DNA of 64,000 bases from Bondarzewia mesenterica (Eukaryota > Basidiomycota > Agaricomycetes > Russulales > Bondarzewiaceae): contig SGPL01000120.1 in NCBI GenBank assembly GCA_004802705.1, positions 1 to 64,000 on the forward strand, in the 5' to 3' direction. A program made the translations under genes and the position numbers. Below the pieces are notes generated by a model. The model saw only the letters and a program-made list of their open reading frames with translations, did no database searches and was not told where the DNA came from. Shown one piece after another: positions 1 to 11,400 of this stretch. Position 1 is the first letter of the stretch. Each line of letters begins with the position of its first letter.

Positions 1-690
1 CCTCAGCGAGGTGTTACCTGAGTTCCCTCCGGACGCGGGTCCGGACTGGGGACGCGACCCGCCCGTACCGCCGGTGGGGATCGGGCACTTCGTGAGGTTT
101 GGGTGGGCAAAGGAGATCAAAGCCGTTGCTATCATTCCCCGATTCGAGCTGAGCACCGCACGAGCGCGGGAAGTCCTGCCAGAGTCGTATTCCAGAAAGG
201 ATCTCGTGAGTCGAACACCACTAATGTTCTTTGATACCCATTTCTGATGCACTCATTCTTTCTCCTCCCTTTTTCGGCAACAGGTTTTCAATCTGCAGCG
301 CCTGGCCGTCCTGACGACCGCCCTTGCACAATCTCCGCCAGATCCAGGGCTGACCTATGAAGCCATGAAAGACCGCGTACACCAGCCCTATCGCAACTCC
401 CTCGTAAGCTCTTCCTATTTTTGTGCACTGAACTGCCGTGCATGTGCTGACCATCCGAGCAGATTCCCGGCCTGCCCGAGGTGACGTCCTCCATCACACC
501 CAGCTCCCACCCGGGACTGCTCGGCATCTGCCTTTCGGGCGCAGGCCCGACCATCCTGGCGCTCGCTGTGGGCGGGTTTGAGGCGATCGCCGAGGACGCA
601 CGCAAGATATTCAAAGAGAAGGGCGTGGAGGTAGATTGGAAGGTGTTAGACGTTGTCTCGGAGGGGAGTGTCCTCATCGAAAGTCCATAA
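1..690 (+). CDS. thr1: Homoserine kinase, C-terminal part (5' end outside window)
   Basis: Catalyses ATP-dependent phosphorylation of L-homoserine, the step before threonine synthase, in the cytosol. Three coding segments join in phase: <1-205, 284-403 and 463-690, with GT-AG introns at 206-283 and 404-462. The visible C-terminal half reads like fungal GHMP kinases: the segment beginning FNLQRLAVLTTAL, then HQPYRNSLIPGLPEV, then the conserved LSGAGPT motif near the end. The stop is at 688-690. The N-terminal GHMP ATP-binding loop lies upstream of base 1, so the gene is partial only because of the window edge. Family identity is strong from the GHMP C-terminal signature and the HQPYR segment typical of Thr1. 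Confidence 0.9.
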
Positions 691-889
691 CACGTAAAAG
701 TAGATTTTATTAACCATATAATGTAGCAAGGGCATCTTCTCCTGGTCTGGCTTGGTGTGCAGGCAGATTTTTTCATCGATGAATCAGGTATGAGACCGAT
801 TGTACAAGGGTATCGGAGTTGTACAAAGTCCGTCGTCACAACTCACAAAACGTTAAGCTCCTGCGAGTATCCACTAATCGAAGCTTCGA

Positions 890-2010
890 CTACGAGACTC
901 CCTCCGCCATCCTCTCCAATAGCCGTTCTCGCAAATCCGTCAGCATCACCAAATCCTTCCTCGCACCGCGTAACTCTTGTTGGGCGAGGGCGAGATTCTA
1001 TTTCAGAAATGAACAATCAGTTTGGTTACCTTCTCCGTTTTGCAGACGTACCGGCGGCAAGCCCTTGAAGATCTCAACTTTGGCACGTTTCGTCCTGAGA
1101 GCCTTCTCCCTATCCCGGATCCTCTCCCTCTGCTTCAAAAATTCACCAATCGTTACGGACGGTTCTTCTGGCATCTCCTTCTGTGTCGTTATCACAAGAC
1201 ATGGATCACCAGCACAGGTATCGGTGTGGATGAGAGAAAATACAATGATGAAACAAGAAGGCCTACAAGAAGTGCGTTCAATTCGGCCTGATATTCTTTG
1301 GCCTTTCTCGCTAGAGCCGCGCGCGCCGTTCCATGTCTTCAATGTTCTCCTGATATTTCGAAGACTTCATTTCATCTAGCCATCTACCTGTATGATCAGC
1401 AACCGGTCGACCCATACGAAGGGCAGTCTCCACGGGGCAGGATCAGATGCTCACTTGACAATGAGCCGATGCTCATGCTTCACGGAGGTAAGATGTACCT
1501 CCAATTCGTTTTCCGCTCGCCGCATATGCAGGTTTTCCTGCTTTACAGAGAGCGTTTCCGCTGAGAGACGCGCTATAGCTGCCGAATAGCTGGCACACAT
1601 CGGCAGTCAGCTCACCAATTTCTCCTTCTATAGACGAGCCTAGGGATGGCGGGACTAAACACTCACCTGGAGAATGACATATCATCAACTCCAAGAGCCT
1701 CCGCAATGCGGACGAGCAAGCTTAAACGTTCCTCGACTTCATCAGAGAGTACAAGACCACCTGGGGCGTCTTTGTAGAGATGACGGACATCCTTTCCTGA
1801 GCATGTGTAGAAGATCTACAACTCCTGTGGTATCTGAATCTGTAAATACCTTTCAAACTGTAATATAAACTTTCTCTGTCCTCCGAGGCGTTCTCACTGG
1901 TGCTAGGCCCAGCATCCGATTCCGGGCCTGATCACAATGGGTCATCAGCTGAATATGCTTTTATTAAGGATTGGGTGAAACAAAAAGAACGTACCGTTGT
2001 TTTTGCTCAT
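890..2010 (-). CDS. HAUS1: HAUS1-like augmin subunit (frame broken by 2 bases)
   Basis: Coiled-coil protein resembling HAUS1, a subunit of the augmin complex that recruits gamma-tubulin to spindle microtubules. Exons, 5' to 3': 1995-2010, 1850-1927, 1667-1796, 1455-1589, 1267-1383, 1052-1180, 890-997. All phases agree except inside exon 5, which is 2 bases too long. The frame is open on each side of a CG repeat at 1318-1326, giving IEDMERRA before it and ALARKAKEYQAELNALL after it. Dropping one CG unit would give about 236 residues. The C-terminus (KVEIFKGLPPN, then LALAQQELRGARKDL) matches the HAUS1 C-terminal pattern. Helical heptads run through most of the chain. Human HAUS1 is 278 residues, so the N-terminus is short here. 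The start at 2010 is the first ATG that keeps phase. Identity is inferred from sequence pattern only. Confidence 0.6.
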
Positions 2011-2489
2011 CTTTTGAAAACAGACAAGGTGTCAGTCTTGCGCACACTAATAGTATACAGTCACTTGCCGGGCGTTGGCAAGGGCTTGAAAATGCCGTCA
2101 CCCGCCGCCGACGCGACGCGTCTGATCACGTGATCAGAGCTCTCGGATTCTCAAGTTTCAGTAAAATTTCTTCCACGACTAGGCCAGTAGATATGTATAT
2201 GTTCACAGCACTTCTGTTACACTGCCAACTGTATGCGAGAGGCGGGCACAGTTCAGCAGCAGAATTTGAGAAGTTGAAGTGTGCGTGGGTGCCAGCAGAG
2301 ACTTAAGACACAAGCAACTAAGGAATTGATTTAAACAAATTCGAAAGCGCTACAGCATGATGATTCAAAGTTCATTGCGTCATTGCGAATCGTAAGTTAC
2401 ATGCACATGCGTGGTATCCAATGACTGTAAGGTATGATTTTCCAGAATATGTAAGTTCCCCAGAAGCTCTAGCGGTGTGGGCCCAAATT
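2011..2489. promoter_or_regulatory. Intergenic: HAUS1 promoter and dynein 3' flank
   Basis: No gene is supported here. The segment holds a perfect 18-base palindrome with a CACGTG core at 2121-2138. A GACGCGTC site at 2115-2122 overlaps its first two bases, and the pair lies about 105-128 bases upstream of the HAUS1 start. The rest is AT-richer sequence next to the dynein stop codon. Confidence 0.5.
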
Positions 2490-5400
2490 CTAGCCGCCTG
2501 CCGTCAGACATACTGCCCGCGTCGCCACCAGCGATCCTGCGCTGTCATCGAAGGGTAGGTCTACCGTGAAGAGCACATCGCTTCGGTCGTTGTTGAGGTA
2601 GACAGGAAGGTTCGCGAACTTCTCGCGCTCGGTATCGGACTCATCGGCTTGTATCCAGCGAATCTGTGACGGATTCAGACGAACCGACTCGCCCTCGTTT
2701 AGGACAAGCCGTTCTTCTGCCCAAACTGCACCATCCAAAGCGAGACCTACATCAAGGTCCCAAGTCAATAATAATTGCGAGTTGATTATGAGTAGTGAGA
2801 AATTGCTTACCGTCTACGATGAACGCATTGGGATCATTGACCCGTTCAATGTCGAGCCGCATATGCAAAGTCTCCAAACTCCATTTCTTGCGGTGCGCGA
2901 CCGCCTGTCTGGTAGCGGTGATGTACGCTTCAGGATAGAACAATCCACCAAGCCAGATTTCCACATTAGAAAGGCTGTCGAGCGTAGCGAGATTGTCCAG
3001 TTGCGCGAGGCGACGGGCCAAATCTGGTATCCACTCCGACACGGACATGGTTTTCTTTATCTTGTACCGTCGCCAATGAGTTGGGATAGTAGCTGGCAAC
3101 CAGTAAGCACAGTATCCATAAAGACACAATTCATAAAAGAACCATACCTTTGGTCAGCGAACTCATCAGCGTTCGAAGGTGGTTCGTCTGCTTCAACTCG
3201 CCCTCGCAAACTTTAACTACGTCGGCAAGATCTTTGCGGACCTGACTGAGCAGCTTCTGGCCAATACTACCTTCACGGGAGAACAGCCGATACAAAGGAT
3301 CTTGACTGTCGCCTGCTTGATTCTGCAGAGTATTGAAAACCTGGTAAATAAAATAAAATAAGACACGGCGACCGCTGATTAGATAGAAGACATACAGAAG
3401 GCAGTTGTGCGAGCCATTCAAGACACCGTTCCAGTAATGTTCGCATCCAGGCCGGCTGCTGAGAAGTTTGCCCCTTCGAAGGCCCAGCAGTAGGCGCAGT
3501 ATCATCATCATCATCGGTCAAGGTCCTCATCTTGCGTAGTTTGCCCAGCAATTCATTACCTGTATTGCGTGTCAAATTTGCCATGGCCGTGCTGAATTAT
3601 CAACGTACCTTGTACAACTGCAATCACCCGCTCGGCTGTTGGTGGCAGGCTCAACCATGAAGGCGGTTCGCGATCTGGCAGCCCTCGGACCCAAGACAAG
3701 AATTGGTCTAACTTGGTTCCGTCTGGAGCGGTCAAGGCCTGAGCAGCATTGGTACCGGAGACAAGATTGAAATCAACATTATACGCCGCAGGCGTGAACA
3801 AACCGTCCACGAAAGCATCGATAATTCTTTGGTCAAAATCACTGTCGACACGTCCACCATAAACCGATTGCTTGATGAGCGTCCGAAGGGCGTCCCAAGG
3901 AATGTGTTCCGGGTCTACGTTCGCGCGGCCTTTGGCGATGGCATGCAGCCAGGTGTCAATGGTTGTGAATGCTGCCGCCATGTCTGAGTCATTGAAATCA
4001 TATGTCTTGCTCCATCCAAGAGGGACATAACGTAGACGCTCCTGCACAACAGCATGGAACCAGGCAAGCAAGAAATAGAGGCGAACTTTCTCCGCAGGAC
4101 CTTGCGACAGCCGGACAACAGGAATGCTGCGCAACGAGTCCAAAAGGTTTGCCTTGATACCAGGCGGCGGTTCGTTCATGATGACGCGCGATTGACGGAG
4201 AATGTTGACAGGGATGGAAAGGTTAGCCTCCATGGTAAGGAACAGGCGGAAATTGCGATGGGCATTCAAGGTCTGTAACTTCTTCTCCAATTGTCCAAGC
4301 CACTGCGGCGCAAGGTGTACATTCTTGAGCAAAACCCATGTACCTTGGCGAGATGCTACGCCAATAGCTTGGTCAGCCAGGCCGAAACCTTCTTGTGAGC
4401 CCATTGCAACGGAAGTGCATCGTGCCTGTGTATTTGACACGAGGTTTTCAACGCGATAACTCGCATCGTAACCGGCGACAGAGACCAATGCGAGCGGGGT
4501 TTGGGTAGGAACTTCGTTGGCAACCATATTACCGAGGTCATAAGCAGACTCAGCGGAAATATCGGTCTCGAAGACAACCCCGACGAAAACAGCAGTGGCT
4601 TGTAAAAGGCGGTCCGGGCGGAAGCATTTGATGATCAACAACGACCTAATGGCTTCCACAGCAGCTATGAAGGAGATGAGTGGGCGTGACACTAGCGCAT
4701 ACATTAGGATTACTTACGAGTAGCGGGCTCCCACGGCGAAGGTACTAAAAGCTCAGGGTTGTCAGATTCCAAGAAAGCAATCCAATCACTTTCATGCTCC
4801 AGAACATGTGTCAGAACAGGTTTGAAAAGGGACTGTTTGGCATAGATGTCCAGACGCTGCTGCTGATCGGATGTCAAAATCGAGATTTCCGGGCTTGCAG
4901 GGCCCCCAGCTGTGGCAATAGCACCATCTCCGCTCTCAAGCAAGAATTCTAACTCATCCACTATCTCTTCCACTCCACGCAGTTTGACCTGAGACAGAAG
5001 CACCGCAAGCATGACGTGGTCCTTATGGAGGAGGGCCCGGGACGTACGCTTGTAGACGACGAGGAAAAGGTCCTTCATCAGAATATCGCGTCGGGCGCTG
5101 TGATCAGTGACACCCTGAAGATTGGGATTGTGGTGAAGGATATAATCGAAGATATCGAGGAAGAAGCGCAACGAGAACTGATAGAAGTGATTGGCAAGAT
5201 TCAGCTGCTCAAGGATGAAAAAGATGGAGCTACAGGCCTGCGCCAAGGGAAGATATTCGGCCGTGACTTGCTCGACCTCCCTCATGACAACATCAGTCTC
5301 TTCAACCTTGCGAGTGATCTCGGCTGCTTCGCGCTTCAAGGTCTCCAAAGTATCAATGACTTTGTCATCATCGAGGATATTGCCCGTGGACTCATTAAGA

Positions 5401-8400
5401 GCCTGAAGCAACAGCTTTTCCAGAGTTCGCAAACGGACGCGGAACTCGCCCTGCACCTTCATGAGATCTGTCCGCTTCTGTTCTGTATCTGGACGTTCGA
5501 CCTTGAGGACCTGATCCAATGACTGACTTTGCAGGCTGCTGCGAGTCATGGTGAAGTTAACGAAAGTTACACGACTGCAGATGTCAGGTGAGAATTCGAC
5601 CGAAGGGTCTCGAGTGGACAAGAACATTGTGAAGGATGGCGAGAAATCGATGTCTTGGTTTCCTAAGCGGATAAGAACACGACCGCCGGTGCGGCGAATT
5701 TCTTTGTTCAAGACGGCATTGAGAATGGGGTCAAGGTGTTCAACATCCTGGACCAATAGAGGATTGCCAAACCGAAGAGCGCTCTCCAGAACTTTCAGGA
5801 ATGCCTCGTCCAAGAAGCTAGTCACAGTGATCTTGCGGTCCTTGTACTCATTTAATAGGAATGCCGTGGCCTGACCAGTGGGGTCGATGATCAATGGGTA
5901 GCGACTGAAACGCTTCATCATGATGGCGTTCTCCGTGCATAAGTTATCTGAAGGCAAGCCCTTCGATTGCCAGCTGAGACGGTCGTCGGCGGTGGATAAG
6001 TACTCCGTGAAGGACAGCTCTGGTTTGAAAGTGATATTTGCTTCAACCAAGTGGCTCATCCATTCTTGCCACATAACTTCACGATAGTGCTGGTCGAAGA
6101 AACCGCCGTACGCCAAAAAAGCTGCCGATAGCAAGACGTCGCCAACAATTGTGCTCATCTCCGCGTCGAAAGTACGACTTCCAGACTCCCAACGAGCTCT
6201 CTCTGAAGACAAACTCTCCAAAAGCTTCATGCTGCGATCAACTTTGCCTTGGACGCGATCCATTTCGGCTTTGATTGCCTGAGTTTGGCTGATAAGAAGA
6301 GCATATTCCTCCTTGTATCTCGTTATGCTGGCCTCAAGCTCCGAAATCATTGTGATGATGGTTGCAGCCTGCTGCTTCGTCTGTTCGGCCTGAGTCTCCA
6401 ATGACTGCACCTCATCGCGCAGAGGTTCGACCTTGTCCAGAATCTCGGAGAAGCGGACCTGTGCAAGCACCCATTTTACGAGAGGACCGCAAGCCTTGCT
6501 AGCCCTTTGGACGGTCTCGAAGTTGAACGAAGGTCGGCTCAAAAAGTCCTTTTTCATAAGCTCACGTAGGTGTTTCGTCATCTGGTTTGTCGTGTCGAAA
6601 TTGACTATCCTCTGGATAAAGTCATCGCGACGGATGATACCCTGCACGGTTCGCCAGCTGTCAATTTTGTGACCTAAAACAGTGCACACGGACTCCATAG
6701 CCAACTTGACCGCCTCAGGAGGGTTCGCCATAGTCCGGACTTCCTGGAGATGCTGCCGTTTGATACTGCTCACTGCCGCTTGAGCATCGAGCACGGCTGG
6801 TTCAGCATCTGCCAGGTCTGCCATGACGACAGCACGGCGCTGTTCGATGTGTTTGTCCTGTTTCGCCAAAGCAGCTTGAATTTCGATGGAGGCAGCTTTT
6901 TTCTGCTCAGCTTCTTGCTGATCGGAAACCATCTGCTTCAGCTTCTCGTTGGCCTCAGCGTTTTTATCCTCGAGCTCGGTACGTTTGATTGCAAGGCTCT
7001 TCCGGAGCTCCTCGACCTGGGTGACGGTGTCACGCAGTTTGTCGAGCCCAACATGGAGATGACGTTGCTGTTCCTCCAACTCGTCGCGCTTCTCATTGTA
7101 GAGGCGAACATAGTGATTGATGCTAGCGAAATCAGTCAATCATGAAAGATACAAGAACAGTATATTTAAACTTACAAGTCCAGATAATGACGGGGCGTCA
7201 CGTAGTTATAGCGACCTTGTCGCCGACTGAGCCGCAGATTGATTTGATACAACGACAGATGCACGTGGACCAAAGCATTGACAACTGCTGTGCGATGGAT
7301 GGGAGGCATAGATAGCTCGCGATATGCGATGGGGAAATGCGCGGGAGGCTGGTACGAAGAGAGATCGAGGTCCAATGTGTGCGTGAACTCCATGCCAACT
7401 TGGTAGAATGCTTGATCAGACCAGTCGCCAAACCAATCGAGAACGCAACGGTTGAACAAGGCTGGGGATGTCGCCGCTCGTGACGCTAACCCGTTTTCCG
7501 GAGGGTTCATAGTGAAAACAACGTGCAGATTCTTGGCGACTTGTTGAGTGAACCAGCGGTAGAGCTCCTCGTGAGAGTCAAGCATGAGGCCATCCCGTTG
7601 AGACCCTTCCTTGCATGCTGTCATCAACGCTGAATGTTCGTCGCCTTCGAATAATCCAGGCACCTCTGCGTTGGCGAGGAGGGTGTTCATTCGCTCGAGG
7701 AATCCGGAGTCAAGGACGTTAGACTCGTCCATGATGAAACATATCTTTTCACCCTTGGTGCCCGCGCGGCGGAGGACCGTTCGCAGGTCTTCGTCAAAGT
7801 CATCACCTGTGTACTTGTTGGACACCTTAATTTGGAAAATGCTAAGACCGTTCATCCATGCTACGAAGCGGGATAGAGTTGTCTAGTATCATGCGATCAG
7901 CAAATAAGCGCCAGCCAGAGATCCGATTGACTAACCTTTCCGCTACCGCTGACACCAATCAGTAGAAGATGGCCTTGAATTTGACGGAACACACGGTCAA
8001 TACGCAGGACATGGTCAAGAACATCATTGAAGAGTACGAGAGGCACATCCAGCTCCTCTTCGTAAAAGACACGCAGCCGCGCCTTGGTATACTCCCGTAG
8101 TACCTCGCGATCAACAGGAATGTAGTTCTTTGATGTCCAATTCGAGAAGAGAATTGGCCTTGCTAGAGCCTCGTCCTTGTTGATGGTGGGGAAAAGTTCC
8201 AAAGCTGTGTTGTCGATGTTGTCGTCCGTCCATTGCCTTTCCTCTTCGGCAACTAGACGGTCCTGGAACAGACGGAGAGCCTCGTGCGCCCAAACTCTCA
8301 CAAGACCTTCAACAGACAGCACTTCCAACGGCCGAATAGCCTCATAGATACCACGAACCCAACGTGTCAGCTCACGAGGACTGTACACGTAATGCGCTTG

Positions 8401-11400
8401 AATGTCCGTCGTGAAACGCTTTTGCGAGGCAAGGTAGAAGGCGACCATAGCGTCTGTAAGTGGTTCGGCATACGTGCGCAAATTCGGAACCACTTTGAGT
8501 ATGCCACGGTTGTAAGTGCCATAGATCTGCTTGAGCGACACCTCGCCGGGATAGTCGACCATGACCAAGGGCGCATGCCGAAGGAACCTGTGGCTGAGTG
8601 GTACGCGACCAGGATCTGTGGGAGGATTACAAGCACCGACAAACTGAATGCGCTCGAGCTTGACCCAAGACAGGTCACTTGTCCGCCAGTAACCGCCTGA
8701 CTCAACAAGTTGACGGATAAATGAGATGACCCTCTGCGTCCCATACTTGTCCGCCGCTGGAAGATTGATCTCATCACAAAAGACGACAAGCCAGCGACCA
8801 AGCTGCACTGGAGCTAAAATCACACCGTTAGGTGTCTTGCGGTACTCGCAGTATTGTTCGAATGTCTTCAAGATTAACTCCGGTGTAGTGGCACTGGAGA
8901 AATTCAGGCCGACCACCTCCATGTCGGGGAGCTTCCTGAGAGCGCTGAACAAAGTCATTGTTTTTCCGGAACCTGGAGGCCCACAGAGCATGAGAGGCTT
9001 GTGTTCTGAAAGCCAAGAGTAGAGGACCTCCTCATGACGGACGGTATCCATCGTAGGGACGACAACATCAGAAGCGGTGACAGCTTGAGCTTCAATCTCA
9101 ATCTGAGGTACTCGTGCCGCCCAAGCGGCCCATTCGCCATTCGCAACTTGCACATCGAAATCGAGGAGGGAGCTCCCAGGGGCCAACAGCGGCAGATCGA
9201 TCCCAGTCTGCTTTCGAAGAAAATCACCCATGTCTGCACGCAGTTCCAACTTGGCATCTCCAGAAAAAGCCCATATGATACTGACGAGCAATCGTTTGCA
9301 GACGTACTGCTCGATAGGTTCAGCCGTCAAGGGAAAATCGGAGTGCTGGGTGTTGTACTCGAGGATATTCCGAACGGTTTTGTTGATGAGAGAAAACAGC
9401 GTATTAAGTGCTCGCGTCACGGTGAAGTCCATGATGTGCTCAATCGACGCTGCAAATTCCAACGCGGCGCTGACGAGCTCGCCTTCGGAGAAATACCGTT
9501 CGAGAATGCTGGCGACTTGCTTCTGGGTGATTAGGTTTGCATTTACTGCATCGGAGCCAGCGTCATCCGTACGTCGTCCAGGAAAGTCCAAAGAGTCGTC
9601 GTCCTCAGCGTCAAGAGGGACAGATGCCAGAGTGTCAAGATATTGGCGATAGACCATAGAAGGCTCCACGATGTCATCGCTGAACCAGATCATACCGCAA
9701 CGACTGACGGTCGCGAGAGTTGCATAGCGAAGATGTTCGACTTCAAACATAATCCGAACATTCGGCGGGAGGTTCAGACGTTCGCCGTTTGGCAATGTCA
9801 AGAGTTTGTTGTCGTCCAATACACTAAGAGGAAATCGTTTCAGTCAACCCTGTGCATATCCAAAATCCAGACGAACCTGTTCAAATTCTCGACCCACTCG
9901 GGATCGACATCACCATCAAAAATGATCCAATGTCTCTTCCCGCTCTCGCCACGGACGTCATCAACGATCTTTCGCAGGACATGAGTGAACAGGCCGTCGT
10001 TCCACTCGCGGGTAGTAGGATCAAGCGTTCCATACAGCGCATCCTTGTCCATCGCTTTAGGATCAATAACATAGGACACACCCTCGATACCATCTAGGCG
10101 TTCGAGAGCAGCCAAAAGCACCTGCCACGCGTTCGTTTTCCCGCTTCCCGATGGGCCAACCATCATGAGACCGTGCTGAATCTTCTGAATCTGGTACAGC
10201 TGCAGAATCTTTGACACCCAACGCTCGCCCTGCACGAGACGCCGTTCCTCACAAACTCCACCAATCTGTTGGCGCAAAGCATCAAGATCAACTGGAATGT
10301 AGTCAGTTCCAGGAAACACATCGGCAAGGAGACTAGAAATGCACATCGTCAGCTGCTGAGTAGAAGGAGGAGCTCGAGATCGACGTACTTTGTCAAAAGA
10401 GGCACATCATCCGCGACGAGTTTGGGGACAATGGTCTCCGTAACGCTTTGAATGAGGATGACCTGCTCCGAAATGACATCGGACAGTCCTCCTACATCCT
10501 CGCCCTCTCCTGAATCGCGGGCTGTCTGCAGGCGTTCACGCTTCAAGATGCCGGCGCTGGAGAGTACGGCCTTCAAGGCACGTAGACCGAAGTCGTAATG
10601 TGGTTGGGGAGACAGCTGTTCGTCGCATAGATTGAAGAAAGGGACAATCTTTGAGGCCAGGGATTCTGCGGTACGGAAACCTTGGGAGAACAGCATGACC
10701 TGCGCGATGAGCTCACGGTCGGGACGGGTCATAGCCATACTATCACACAAATTAGGGTTACTGGTGTTTCCAACACATCGATATAACACTTACGGCCTGA
10801 AGAGCTTGGTCAAGTTAGGTGGCAATTGAGAACGCCCAGCGTAGTTCGGATTAGTGGTGATGAAGATGCCTAGTCATTCGAATTAATAGCTTCCCCACAA
10901 TCCTTCTTAGTGAAAAAAAAGGCATACCAATATTCTTGTTTATCTTCAGATTTTTACCGACCAACTCGATCTCCGCATTGGGGTTTTTCACCAATGCAGA
11001 CAAACCTTGTTGGATGCTCTGTACTTGCTGACTTACAGCACTCAAAATCCTTTCCTCGAGCCTATTGAACTCGTCAAAACAACCCCATGCGCCGACTTGG
11101 CATAGCCCCACAAAGATACGACCCATGGCCTGGAAGTCGAATGTCTCGTCGCAACAGAAAACAAGCACAAATCGACCTAGCTGCACACCGAGCGCCTTGA
11201 CGGATTCTGTCTTGCCTGTCCCTGCAGGCCCGAATGGGGATCCGCCAAGCTGATTATCCAAAGCCTGCGTGAGCGTGAGATAACAGCGGTCCGTAAGTGG
11301 TGTCTGTACGAGGCGATCTGGTACACCAAGGTACTCCCAACCGTAAGGAAATGATGCGTCCGCGACGAGAATCGCTAGGCGATCGAGTGGGTTCTCGACT

